A stretch of 32,192 bases of DNA from a virus: positions 1 to 32,192 of the IMG/VR virus record IMGVR_UViG_3300005563_000075. One strand, written 5' to 3'. The notes beneath the pieces are model-generated. The model did no database searches. It was not told the origin of the DNA and was given only the letters and a program-made list of their open reading frames with translations. Shown one piece after another: positions 21,069-28,717 of the stretch. Each line of letters starts with the position of its first letter. Within the stretch, counting starts at the first letter, position 1. The position numbers were made by a program, and so were the translations under genes.

Positions 21069-21587
21069 ATGCCGTTCAGCGCAGATGAGCTTATAGATCG
21101 ATTCGAAGAGACCGAGTCGACCTTTCGTATACCGACTTCGGATGATCCCGAGCAGGATCTAATCTGCAAGGTCATCTCAGACGTCCGCGAGATGACGCAG
21201 GTCCGATTGAAGGCGCAAAGCCTGCTGAAGTCCTGGAATGCCAAGACGGTTCTTCCGGAGTGGCTTCCGTATGGGCCGATCACGCAGGATGTCGCTTCCA
21301 TCGTCGCGACACTGACCCTTGTCGTATTGGAGCCGAAGTTCACCGACCTTCAGGCGCTGAAGCTCTGCAAGAAGGCGGGGCCAGCGGCGGCGCAATTTTA
21401 CGCTGACATCCTGCGACACACGGGGCGAAACATGCCGCAGCGTGAGATGGACGCTATGGAAGCGGAAAAAAACGGCTTAAGTCCGATTGGCTCTACCGAA
21501 TCTACCTCTCAATCGGACACGAATATCTCCGAAAGCATCCCGACGACTTCAGCGATACCGACTGGGAGCGAGCCCGAGAGTACGTAG
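21069..21587 (+). CDS. Tail assembly chaperone, zero-frame product (gpG-like)
   Basis: A 172-residue, mostly helical acidic protein. DPEQDLICKVISDVREMTQV and LEPKFTDLQALKLCKKAGPA precede a low-complexity Ser/Thr/Glu tail. The order tube, chaperone, tape measure is canonical. Chaperones of this type hold the tape measure protein while the tail tube is built. A slippery heptamer near the end allows a longer frameshift product. Confidence 0.8.
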   Translation: MPFSADELIDRFEETESTFRIPTSDDPEQDLICKVISDVREMTQVRLKAQSLLKSWNAKTVLPEWLPYGPITQDVASIVATLTLVVLEPKFTDLQALKLCKKAGPAAAQFYADILRHTGRNMPQREMDAMEAEKNGLSPIGSTESTSQSDTNISESIPTTSAIPTGSEPEST

Positions 21588-21628
21588 GGCTGCGGATGCT
21601 CGAACACGAGGAAGCAGATGAGGGCTAG
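21069..21628 (+). CDS. Tail assembly chaperone, -1 frameshift product (gpGT-like)
   Basis: A -1 slip at 21467-21473 joins the first 135 codons to a 51-codon extension ending at the TAG 21626-21628. The extension reads RLKSDWLYRIYLSIGHEYLR and later DWERAREYVGLRMLEHEEAD, a plausible helical domain. The equivalent lambda product gpGT forms a complex with the tube and tape measure proteins. The frame, the heptamer and the downstream open frame are all seen; the frequency of slippage is unknown. Confidence 0.78.
21467..21473 (+). promoter_or_regulatory. Slippery heptamer A-AAA-AAC for -1 frameshift
   Basis: In the zero frame the codons read GAA AAA AAC, so the heptamer is in the correct register for tandem -1 slippage. 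It is one of the most efficient slippery sequences known. A run of seven A lies at 21466-21472. Confidence 0.85.
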
Positions 21629-21906
21629 AGCCGCCACTGGTTGCCGCAGTCGGCACATTCGCGGTAGCTGCCGATAAGCCTTCGATTCGGCAGAAACGAT
21701 GCGACGATTCCAAGGATCACTCCGGCAGCGATCATTAGCCATCCGATCCCGAAAAGCAGCATTGGAATTCCAACTATGAACAGGATGATTGAGGCGGCGC
21801 CCATCTTCCATCCCGTGTTATGCTTCTCTTCTTCGTTACGGACGCGGACCGCGCGGCTCTGGCAGTGCGGGCAGATCCCGTGCATGGCGGGCGGAAGTGG
21901 CTGCAT
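21625..21906 (-). CDS. Zinc-ribbon membrane protein, antisense in the tail module
   Basis: A 93-residue protein with split Cys pairs, CPHC (12-15) and CADC (about 84-87), flanking two hydrophobic segments (AASIILFIVGIPMLLFGIG and WLMIAAGVILGIVASFL). A strong ribosome site AAAGGAG lies 5 nt before the ATG at 21906. The stop overlaps that of the frameshifted chaperone, so the two genes converge with no spacer. This is probably a moron-like gene inserted between chaperone and tape measure; its function is unknown. Confidence 0.7.
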   Translation of the reverse strand: MQPLPPAMHGICPHCQSRAVRVRNEEEKHNTGWKMGAASIILFIVGIPMLLFGIGWLMIAAGVILGIVASFLPNRRLIGSYRECADCGNQWRL

Positions 21907-21965
21907 GGCGTCTCCTTTCGCACGGTAATTCTTCGCTCAGGTTCCAAATCCTTCTGGGGCACAGT

Positions 21966-23618
21966 ATGGCACAGACAGCGGCCGAATTGATTGCACGGAT
22001 CGCCGTGCAGGGCATGAACCAATACGCCTCCGATATCAGCCGCGCGCAGAGTATGTTCGATGCGCTCGGCAACACCGTGCGCAACGTCTTTCGCGACATG
22101 GAGATGGCCAGCGTCGCCGGCATCGGCGCCTTTACGGCGTTCACGACTGCCGCGGTTGCGGAAGCCACCAAGGTCGAGCGGTTGACGCTCTCTTTCGCGG
22201 CGCTCGGTCACTCCATGGCTTTCGGGCGGGCAGAGCTCACCTTCCTGCGGGAATACGCGACGCACTCGATCAACACTTTCGACAACCTGACCGCTGCTGC
22301 GCTGCGTTTGCAGACGGCAGGGCTGAACCCGAACCGCTTCATCCGGATGCTGGACGTCATGGGCGGCATTATGGGGCCAGGCGCGCAGGGTCTCAATCAG
22401 ATTGCGGACGCATTCGCTCGGATCAGCTCCGGCTCGAACATGGGTATGGCAATGCGCTCCTTGACCAGGGTCGGTATTGGATACAACGATCTCAGGCAAG
22501 AAGGGGTCAATGTTTCAGGACGCAACCAGATCAAGGCGACGCCCGAAGAGGTACTGAGCGCCCTGGAGCGCATCTTCCAGCGCAAATTCGGCGAGATGGG
22601 CGATTACCTGCAGTCCAGTATGACGACGCGATTCGCCAACCTTCAGGATGCCTGGCTGCGGCTGCTCGATAGCTTCGGAAAGGCGTGGTTTCCGTTAATC
22701 ACAAATATTCTCGACGCGCTCACTCCGTTTATCAACTTCCTTTCAGCTAGCGGCGAGATTGAGAAGATCAGTGCCGCCTTTGCAAACCTCTTCGGCGGCA
22801 TGAAGGATGGAGGGTGGATCAGGATATTGATGTTCGGCGTCGCCATTCTCGAGGATTTGCCCAACATCATCCAGACGACCTGGGATTACGTGAAAGGCTT
22901 TATGACGGGATTCGGCAATTTGCTGATTGGATTCATCGACCTGATCGTTGAGGGAATCGGGCGCATGGTGACCCTCCTGCATGATCTGTCGCCGTTTATT
23001 GAAGGGCTCGGCAACGTAGCGCGAGGCATTGCAGCGGCCACCGGGCACGGCGGCGGGCGCGAAGTGTTTGCGAATGGCCTTCCCGGAATCGGCGGATTCG
23101 GCGGTTCGTCCGGGTCAAGATTCGCCGGTGCTGTTGCGGAAGCCGGGAATCGGGAATTCGCGGCTGCAGGTCCAGGCGGCGCGCGGACTGCGATCGAAGT
23201 CGTGTTGGGACAACTCCCGCGAATCGGGAACATCTTCGAGAATGCCAGCAAGCGGACCGATCAGCTGATGGCGGACTTCAACAAATACCTGAACACTCCT
23301 GGCGTGTCACCAGCGGATCCTAACGGTGGATCGATGTTCACAGCCAACCATGCGATCGAGAGCGCCACTCAGGATACGGCTCGAAACACCGGGCAAATGG
23401 CCGCGCACATGGATACGTTCAAGAAGTTCGTAGTCGGCGGCGGCGAGCGCGGGAAATACGGAATCTCCAGTTCCGAGTTCTACGGGCGGGGCGGGATCGG
23501 CTCAAGATCGGTGAGGATGGACTCCGGTCCGGCAAGAGATATGCTTGAGCGGGCTGTTCAGGAGATCATGGGAGAAACCATGGTTTCGTGGGAGCGGCAC
23601 AAGTACGCGACGCACTAG
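21966..23618 (+). CDS. Tape measure protein
   Basis: A 550-residue protein from the ATG at 21966 (MAQTAAELIARIAVQGMNQY). The upstream extension of the frame is antisense to the zinc-ribbon gene and is not used. Typical features are an Ala/Gly-rich helical start (MASVAGIGAFTAFTTAAVAE), hydrophobic segments around ILMFGVAILEDLPNIIQTTW and FMTGFGNLLIGFIDLIVEGI, and a Gly-rich later part. It spans the tail lumen and sets tail length. By the family rule of roughly 0.15 nm per residue, the tail would be about 80 nm. The next gene follows after 48 nt. Confidence 0.87.
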   Translation: MAQTAAELIARIAVQGMNQYASDISRAQSMFDALGNTVRNVFRDMEMASVAGIGAFTAFTTAAVAEATKVERLTLSFAALGHSMAFGRAELTFLREYATHSINTFDNLTAAALRLQTAGLNPNRFIRMLDVMGGIMGPGAQGLNQIADAFARISSGSNMGMAMRSLTRVGIGYNDLRQEGVNVSGRNQIKATPEEVLSALERIFQRKFGEMGDYLQSSMTTRFANLQDAWLRLLDSFGKAWFPLITNILDALTPFINFLSASGEIEKISAAFANLFGGMKDGGWIRILMFGVAILEDLPNIIQTTWDYVKGFMTGFGNLLIGFIDLIVEGIGRMVTLLHDLSPFIEGLGNVARGIAAATGHGGGREVFANGLPGIGGFGGSSGSRFAGAVAEAGNREFAAAGPGGARTAIEVVLGQLPRIGNIFENASKRTDQLMADFNKYLNTPGVSPADPNGGSMFTANHAIESATQDTARNTGQMAAHMDTFKKFVVGGGERGKYGISSSEFYGRGGIGSRSVRMDSGPARDMLERAVQEIMGETMVSWERHKYATH

Positions 23619-23666
23619 CTTGATTGAGTGACAGGCTCCTTAGGGAGCTCTTCCTGAAGAGGACCT

Positions 23667-25919
23667 ATGACGAGTGCGCTATCGGTTCGGATCGATGTTG
23701 CGGAACCTCGCGTCAGTCGTGATCCGATCGTGGCGCTATGTGACGGCAAGCATTGGGATCTGGGCAAAAGCACCTGTTTTATCGACGGCATCACCCGAAC
23801 GGCCATGCTGGCGCCTCTGCGCTATACTGCAGCCTGGGACACGACGACCACCGGCCTTTACTACCGGCTGCACAAAACTGATTACACCTTCGTCACCATG
23901 CCATTCGTGGCAGTTGGGACGCCGCCGCCTTATCCTGCCGGGACAGCCACCGATCAGAGCAAATGGGTCGAACATCATAGTCCTTACCAGGGCAATGTCT
24001 ACCTGCAGTCTCAGGGCGTTAATGATACGGCGGTCACGAACGCCCGATACCACAAGAATCAGCCGTTCCATCTCTCGTGGTTTTCATACAATCCTGGACA
24101 GCAGTCGATTGTTCAGATGGAGTGCGGATGGCTCTCGGAAAAGGCCTTTATCGCATTGAGGATCTGGACCGATGGCAAGACCGAGATTTACAAGAACGGG
24201 ACGTTCGTCGGAGAAGGCAATATCTTTGAACGCCATGTGACTTCGCAGACTGTCTATGGTAAGGAGCGCGACAGCTACCGGCAGCCGAAAGCCGCCAAGG
24301 GGGATTCCAGGCAGCTCGCTCAGCAGATTATCGAGTTGACGATGATCCCATGCAGGCGCCGGGACCTGCTTTTGCTCAGTAACCAGGGCGGCGGATTTCG
24401 CTTCACGTTTGAAGACCTGGACCCGGACGATCCGGACAACACGATCACTCCGGGGAATGCTCAGTTCATCTGGCGAGTTCCGCAGGGTCAAGTTTCCGTC
24501 TTGTGCGCGCCGGTGAACTTCGCAACATCCGGAGACCTCTACTCGATTATTAGCGCACCAAGGCAGCCACTGACCGCTGATGATGTGGCGACCTATACCG
24601 CCTATTTCGATGAGCCAGGTTACGGAGACAGCCTGGATTACTTTGTGGAGTTGGTTGATCCCAACGACCTGGCTACGCCGTTTGCGCCGGATGGTGTGAA
24701 AAACCAATTTCGGCTGCATGTGAGCCTTTCGGGCGCCGGGAACGGCTCCTTGTGGCTGTATGGCGCCTCCGCGGTCTATGATGCGATCATCGAAAACACC
24801 GATGGCAGCAATGTCGTCGACATCGTGCCGTATATCGTATCTGCGGATTTGAGCGTCCCTGAATCTCCGTCCGATGTGCTGATGAAGACGACGTGCCGCA
24901 GTCCGGATGAGCTCGGGACGGGCCTTGCGTTCCCGGAAACGGTCAGTAATCGACCTTGCCAGATCTCAATCGACGGATTTACGATCCTGACAGGCCGGAT
25001 GAAGCCGGTCGGCGGACGCGATGGCCCTGATGACCGGTCCTCACGCATCATGCAGGAATATCGCGACTTCTGCAAGGCACAAGAGGAGTACCGCATTACC
25101 AACGCGGTGCCGGTCGACGGCTTTGAGTTTGCAAAAGGCTTCAAGTACTTCGCTCAGCTTCCAGGCTTCTCGGATAGTATGATGGATGTGCCCGACCTCG
25201 GCTTCAATTTGCCGACGATCGGGCAGACCAGTGAGGGCGAATTCGCGCTGCTTCCGAAAGAGGGCGACAAGGCCCTTGAGTGGATGAAGAAACTCTGGGA
25301 GATGTTTGCACAGCACACGCAGTGGGGCTGGATACCGACCATCCTGGGACCCATCCTGCAGATGCGATCGATCGACTTCCTGGAAGCGGACGCGCCGCAA
25401 CTGACGCTCTATGCCAGGATTGAAGATGCAGTGAACGCCGGGTTCAGTCGTTCCGAGGCGGTCCATTACGTTTACCGGACGCTCGAGCCTAGCTCGATCG
25501 AGTGCGAGGCCAACGATATCCAGGTTCGGGGACGCGACCCCCGTACCGGCAAAGTGTTCATGGTGCGCTATGTCGATAAGGACAGCGTTAACCCGACGTT
25601 GCCGGCGGCACAGCGTCCGGCGAACTGGCTGGGTGAATCACGCATCTATGAGCTCATCAATTCTGCAATCACTTCTAGGCCTGCAGCGACCTGGTCAGCG
25701 GCGACGATCGCCCGACGTGTTACTCCCGCAAGGCGGATCTATCCGTTCGAATGCGATATGCTGTTTCGAGACGATGGCGCTCCAGTGTGGCGAGGTCACA
25801 AGGTAACGCTCGACGGGATCGGCGATGTGAAGATCAATACATTCACCACTAATTTCGAGCTGATGGATGATGTGAAGTTCTGGGCGCCCTCCCACTACAC
25901 CGGAGAATTCATCGGATAG
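23667..25919 (+). CDS. Tail hub / distal tail-associated protein
   Basis: A 750-residue protein directly after the tape measure, where distal tail and hub proteins lie. The N-terminal 350 residues are beta-rich; the stretch HLSWFSYNPGQQSIVQMECG with IALRIWTDGKTEIYKNGTFV resembles a concanavalin-like sandwich. From about residue 380 come hub-like segments (VDIVPYIVSADLSVPESPSD, FTILTGRMKPVGGRD), and the C-terminal part has PFECDMLFRDDGAPVWRGHK and TLDGIGDVKINTFTTNFELM. A baseplate-hub type fold is likely. The ATG has AAGAGG upstream. Confidence 0.72.
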   Translation: MTSALSVRIDVAEPRVSRDPIVALCDGKHWDLGKSTCFIDGITRTAMLAPLRYTAAWDTTTTGLYYRLHKTDYTFVTMPFVAVGTPPPYPAGTATDQSKWVEHHSPYQGNVYLQSQGVNDTAVTNARYHKNQPFHLSWFSYNPGQQSIVQMECGWLSEKAFIALRIWTDGKTEIYKNGTFVGEGNIFERHVTSQTVYGKERDSYRQPKAAKGDSRQLAQQIIELTMIPCRRRDLLLLSNQGGGFRFTFEDLDPDDPDNTITPGNAQFIWRVPQGQVSVLCAPVNFATSGDLYSIISAPRQPLTADDVATYTAYFDEPGYGDSLDYFVELVDPNDLATPFAPDGVKNQFRLHVSLSGAGNGSLWLYGASAVYDAIIENTDGSNVVDIVPYIVSADLSVPESPSDVLMKTTCRSPDELGTGLAFPETVSNRPCQISIDGFTILTGRMKPVGGRDGPDDRSSRIMQEYRDFCKAQEEYRITNAVPVDGFEFAKGFKYFAQLPGFSDSMMDVPDLGFNLPTIGQTSEGEFALLPKEGDKALEWMKKLWEMFAQHTQWGWIPTILGPILQMRSIDFLEADAPQLTLYARIEDAVNAGFSRSEAVHYVYRTLEPSSIECEANDIQVRGRDPRTGKVFMVRYVDKDSVNPTLPAAQRPANWLGESRIYELINSAITSRPAATWSAATIARRVTPARRIYPFECDMLFRDDGAPVWRGHKVTLDGIGDVKINTFTTNFELMDDVKFWAPSHYTGEFIG

Positions 25920-25929
25920 GAGCCGCGTT

Positions 25930-26163
25930 ATGCCAGTCATGAGGCACGGCGTTTCAGTCGAAAGTCAGAAGCAGATCGCGGAGCAGCGGCGGCAAGGGAA
26001 GCGCGTCTTGAGTCCGGAAGCCGAAGGGATGGCAGATATCCCGCCCGAAACGGTGGACCTGATCAATCCGGATGACGGCACGGGCGGCCAGACGCCTATG
26101 TTTGTCTTGGGTCTCCACGATCCGTTCGATACCAACCATCCTACGATGTTTCCGGGGGGATAA
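25930..26163 (+). CDS. Small tail-region protein, unknown
   Basis: A 77-residue protein (MPVMRHGVSVESQKQIAEQR). It has a charged helical start, then a Pro/Asp-rich extended end (DIPPETVDLINPDDGTGG). GGAG lies before the ATG. The next gene starts at the base after its TAA. No family is recognised; it is probably a minor tail component. Confidence 0.62.
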   Translation: MPVMRHGVSVESQKQIAEQRRQGKRVLSPEAEGMADIPPETVDLINPDDGTGGQTPMFVLGLHDPFDTNHPTMFPGG

Positions 26164-28320
26164 GTGGGTCAACTACCTTTTGCTGTGGTCTGTGGCTTGC
26201 CGACGCCTGTCATGCCGATGTGCGGGGCCGGGTTTCACACGGAGTTCGACAAGGACGGCTCTGGGGTCGCGATCGAATACAGCGCGACAGCTATCTTCAG
26301 CCCGTGCAAGTCGCCTGTCGTCGATAGCCTTGGACCTCCACCGTCTGATTGGTCGCCTTCGAGGATCGTTCAAGGCTTGTTCGGGACGCGCGGCGACGCG
26401 GCGCATCCGTTCATCGTGAACCCAGGCTCTTTGCCATTGCCTCCGCACTGCTACGGTTGGGACGGTTCGAGCGACTATAACACACAGACTTACTATTCGT
26501 TCCGAAATACCCTGCTCCAGGTTGTAGATGACGGTATCGAGTTCGCGTCAATCTCCGTAAAGAGCATTCAGGTAACTGTCGATTATGACGTGCGACTGCA
26601 GCGAACATTCGACCAGCGCAAGCTCGTGTTCTCGCGACCGAATTTTTTGAGCAGCTTCGATTTCACGACGCCTGACAGCGACACCTGTACCAACCTGAGC
26701 AACTCGGATGTGACCACGCATCATAGCGAGGTAGTTTATTTCAATGGTGGGCAATACGGCAGTGGGAATTGGAACAGTATCGAGCTTGGCGACTTGTCTA
26801 ACGCGTTCAAGCAGTCCGATGGCACTTTTCTAACGAGTTACGCATGGCACCACAACCAGCACAAGGACAGCAGGTATCTTGACCCCAACTTCGTGAGCGA
26901 TGCGATCCCGCCTGACGGACGGTGGGGCCGGTTCAGTTTCGCGCAGAACCCGTCGAATGGCCTTGAGATGTGGGCCATTTATAAGTTCGGGCAGGAGATT
27001 CAGACGGTCTTCAATGTGCGATTCACGGTGAATGTCAGTTGGGTGCAGTTTCACTGTGTGCCGGACGATACGGGCGGGGGCGGCCCGTGTAACTGCAATG
27101 GAGATTGCCCGCCGTGTACGGGATCGATGCCCTCGATCGGTTCTGGACGGTGCGCGACGATCTGCGCGAACTCCGGCTCGGCTGACAGTCTTGTGCTGGG
27201 CTGGACCATCAAGGACGGCAGCGGCCATGTAGTCGCGTCCAACGATAGTCTGAACGGCTGGGGGTTTTCGATCGTAAACACCTGCGCGTTCCGGATCTGC
27301 GTGCCGTGTATCACTCAGGCGCAGCTGCTTGCGAATAACTACGAGGGGCCGTTTACGGTCGTATGGGGCAGTGGGCAGCCGTGCGTTTGCGACGGCACCA
27401 CGCACTACAAGATCTATAGCGGGTCGTTTTCGGTTGTGGCCGATGTGATCTGCGACCAGATCATCACACCAAAGCCTGGCGTGACGGTCTCTTACGATGT
27501 CTCAGACGCGCGGCGGCACGTGAGGGCCTTCACGACGCTGAAGACCGATGGCGTGACTTACGATAAGGTGCACGTGGGATTGGCGAGCAATGTGATCCCG
27601 CTCGACTGGAAGGACATCACCACAGACATCGTAGCGAAGCGCTTTTGTATCCGCTGGGACCGGCAGAGCAGTGGCAGCACGCTCTACGCTCTGGCAGAGG
27701 GCGTGAACATCCAGGGCGGGGATCAGCGAGCCGGACAGATCCATCTGTACCAGAGCGACAAGGAAGGGCAGTCGTGGGATTATAAGTTCCGAGTCGATGA
27801 GGGCAGCGCGCCTAACACGCGACCGGTCCTGCTGATCGCTCGCGACGGCCGCAGGTTCTGCTTCTGGTTTCAGCTTGGACAGGCCGGAGTCAATGGCTAC
27901 ATCCTGCAGAAAGTCTATGACGCGGCCTGGAATGTCGTTCAGCCGACGACGAAGATTTTCCTCGCTGAGGATGATGATTTCAACGTCGATGAGTTCGTCG
28001 GGCGGAACGGGGAGTGGTCACTGCCGGCGTTCTATACGGCTTCGGGCGCGCATCTGCATCCGACGGGCTTTGTCGGGCGCGACGGCCGCAAGTTCTACTA
28101 CTTCGTTTCCAGCGCCAGGATTCAGTATTACATCCTCGACGGGGCCGGGAATTCGATCCAGGGAACGCGAGTGATCACAAGCCTGGGGACGGTGGATGAT
28201 GCGCAGATTGCGGTAGATGAGACCATCGCGCAGGACGGAACCTGGTACGTAACGCTCATCTATCGATCGAATGGCCAGATCGTGACGCGGAGCAGCAAGG
28301 ACGGGATTACTTTTGCTTAG
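26164..28320 (+). CDS. Tail tip protein with Cys-rich core and Asp-box (BNR) repeats
   Basis: A 718-residue protein starting with GTG. Residues 1-295 are a beta-rich tail domain. Residues about 298-430 are unusually rich in Cys (PCNCNGDCPPCTG, GRCATICANSG, CAFRICVPC, CVCDG), suggesting metal sites or disulfides. The C-terminal 280 residues look like a sialidase-type beta-propeller, with Asp-box-like motifs SDKEGQSW (about 530-537) and SSKDGITF at the very end. Such propellers bind or cleave glycans. A receptor-binding role at the tail tip is likely; catalytic residues are not evident. Confidence 0.7.
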   Translation: MGQLPFAVVCGLPTPVMPMCGAGFHTEFDKDGSGVAIEYSATAIFSPCKSPVVDSLGPPPSDWSPSRIVQGLFGTRGDAAHPFIVNPGSLPLPPHCYGWDGSSDYNTQTYYSFRNTLLQVVDDGIEFASISVKSIQVTVDYDVRLQRTFDQRKLVFSRPNFLSSFDFTTPDSDTCTNLSNSDVTTHHSEVVYFNGGQYGSGNWNSIELGDLSNAFKQSDGTFLTSYAWHHNQHKDSRYLDPNFVSDAIPPDGRWGRFSFAQNPSNGLEMWAIYKFGQEIQTVFNVRFTVNVSWVQFHCVPDDTGGGGPCNCNGDCPPCTGSMPSIGSGRCATICANSGSADSLVLGWTIKDGSGHVVASNDSLNGWGFSIVNTCAFRICVPCITQAQLLANNYEGPFTVVWGSGQPCVCDGTTHYKIYSGSFSVVADVICDQIITPKPGVTVSYDVSDARRHVRAFTTLKTDGVTYDKVHVGLASNVIPLDWKDITTDIVAKRFCIRWDRQSSGSTLYALAEGVNIQGGDQRAGQIHLYQSDKEGQSWDYKFRVDEGSAPNTRPVLLIARDGRRFCFWFQLGQAGVNGYILQKVYDAAWNVVQPTTKIFLAEDDDFNVDEFVGRNGEWSLPAFYTASGAHLHPTGFVGRDGRKFYYFVSSARIQYYILDGAGNSIQGTRVITSLGTVDDAQIAVDETIAQDGTWYVTLIYRSNGQIVTRSSKDGITFA

Positions 28321-28328
28321 GGCTTTCT

Positions 28329-28357
28329 CCACAAATTACACAGATTTCCACAGATGC
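28329..28357 (+). repeat. Dispersed ACACAGAT-type repeat fragment
   Basis: CCACAAATTACACAGATT and TCCACAGATG form an imperfect tandem of the same CAGATT type seen in the outer arms at 9848-9887. It overlaps the 3' end of the next minus-strand gene. Confidence 0.6.
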
Positions 28358-28656
28358 AGTGGGGAACCCGTAACAAAGACCTTCAATATTCCGGGCGCTT
28401 CAATTTCGACGCGGCTAATCAGGACGATTTCACCGTCGATGGAAGCATGCTCACCGAGCATGTTTGCGGCAATGATAGCGTCTTTCTCGGAGCAGATGAG
28501 GCACCTGGATTCTCTGTCCCACTTGACGCGCAGAGTCGGGACCGAGAGTTCTTCGCAGTGACCATCTTGACGGACCTTAACCGGTCGCATAGTTTGGCCG
28601 ACCTCGGATAATCGCTTCGCGGTGGCAGATTTCATCAAGTCTTTGAGTGTTCTCAT
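28336..28656 (-). CDS. Unknown antisense protein, leaderless arrangement
   Basis: A 106-residue product (MRTLKDLMKSATAKRLSEVG). It has a well-formed middle part (LSVPTLRVKWDRESRCLICS, then HASIDGEIVLISRVEIEAPG). The plus-strand frame over the same bases looks less protein-like. There is no Shine-Dalgarno sequence, but GGTATCAT ends 6 nt before the ATG at 28656. The last codons (SPLHLWKSV) come from the dispersed repeat. No family is recognised. It could be a small regulator or moron product. Confidence 0.5.
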   Translation of the reverse strand: MRTLKDLMKSATAKRLSEVGQTMRPVKVRQDGHCEELSVPTLRVKWDRESRCLICSEKDAIIAANMLGEHASIDGEIVLISRVEIEAPGILKVFVTGSPLHLWKSV

Positions 28657-28662
28657 AACCGA

Positions 28663-28668
28663 ATGATA
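28663..28668 (-). promoter_or_regulatory. Putative -10 box (TATCAT), leaderless arrangement
   Basis: On the minus strand GGTATCAT lies 6 nt before the ATG at 28656, matching the arrangement at 10445 and 18314. Confidence 0.45.
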
Positions 28669-28676
28669 CCTGATGC

Positions 28677-28706
28677 GACCGCCTTTGAGGGGCGGTCTTT
28701 TGTTTG
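28677..28706 (+). terminator. Hairpin with U-tract before the fibre gene
   Basis: GACCGCC (28677-28683) pairs perfectly with GGCGGTC (28691-28697) around a 7-nt loop. It is followed by TTTTGTTTG. The fibre ATG is at 28718. Confidence 0.8.
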
Positions 28707-28717
28707 CCTAAAGCCCT

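Noticed and set aside
21789-21965. N-terminal extension of the tape measure frame.
   Set aside because: It is Arg/Ser-rich, antisense to the zinc-ribbon gene and lacks a ribosome site. The ATG at 21966 starts a typical tape measure sequence.
28354-28611. An 85-codon plus-strand frame between the tail tip and fibre genes.
   Set aside because: It has no ribosome site, starts in a dispersed repeat, and overlaps a minus-strand frame with a better amino-acid pattern and a -10 box. Some doubt remains.
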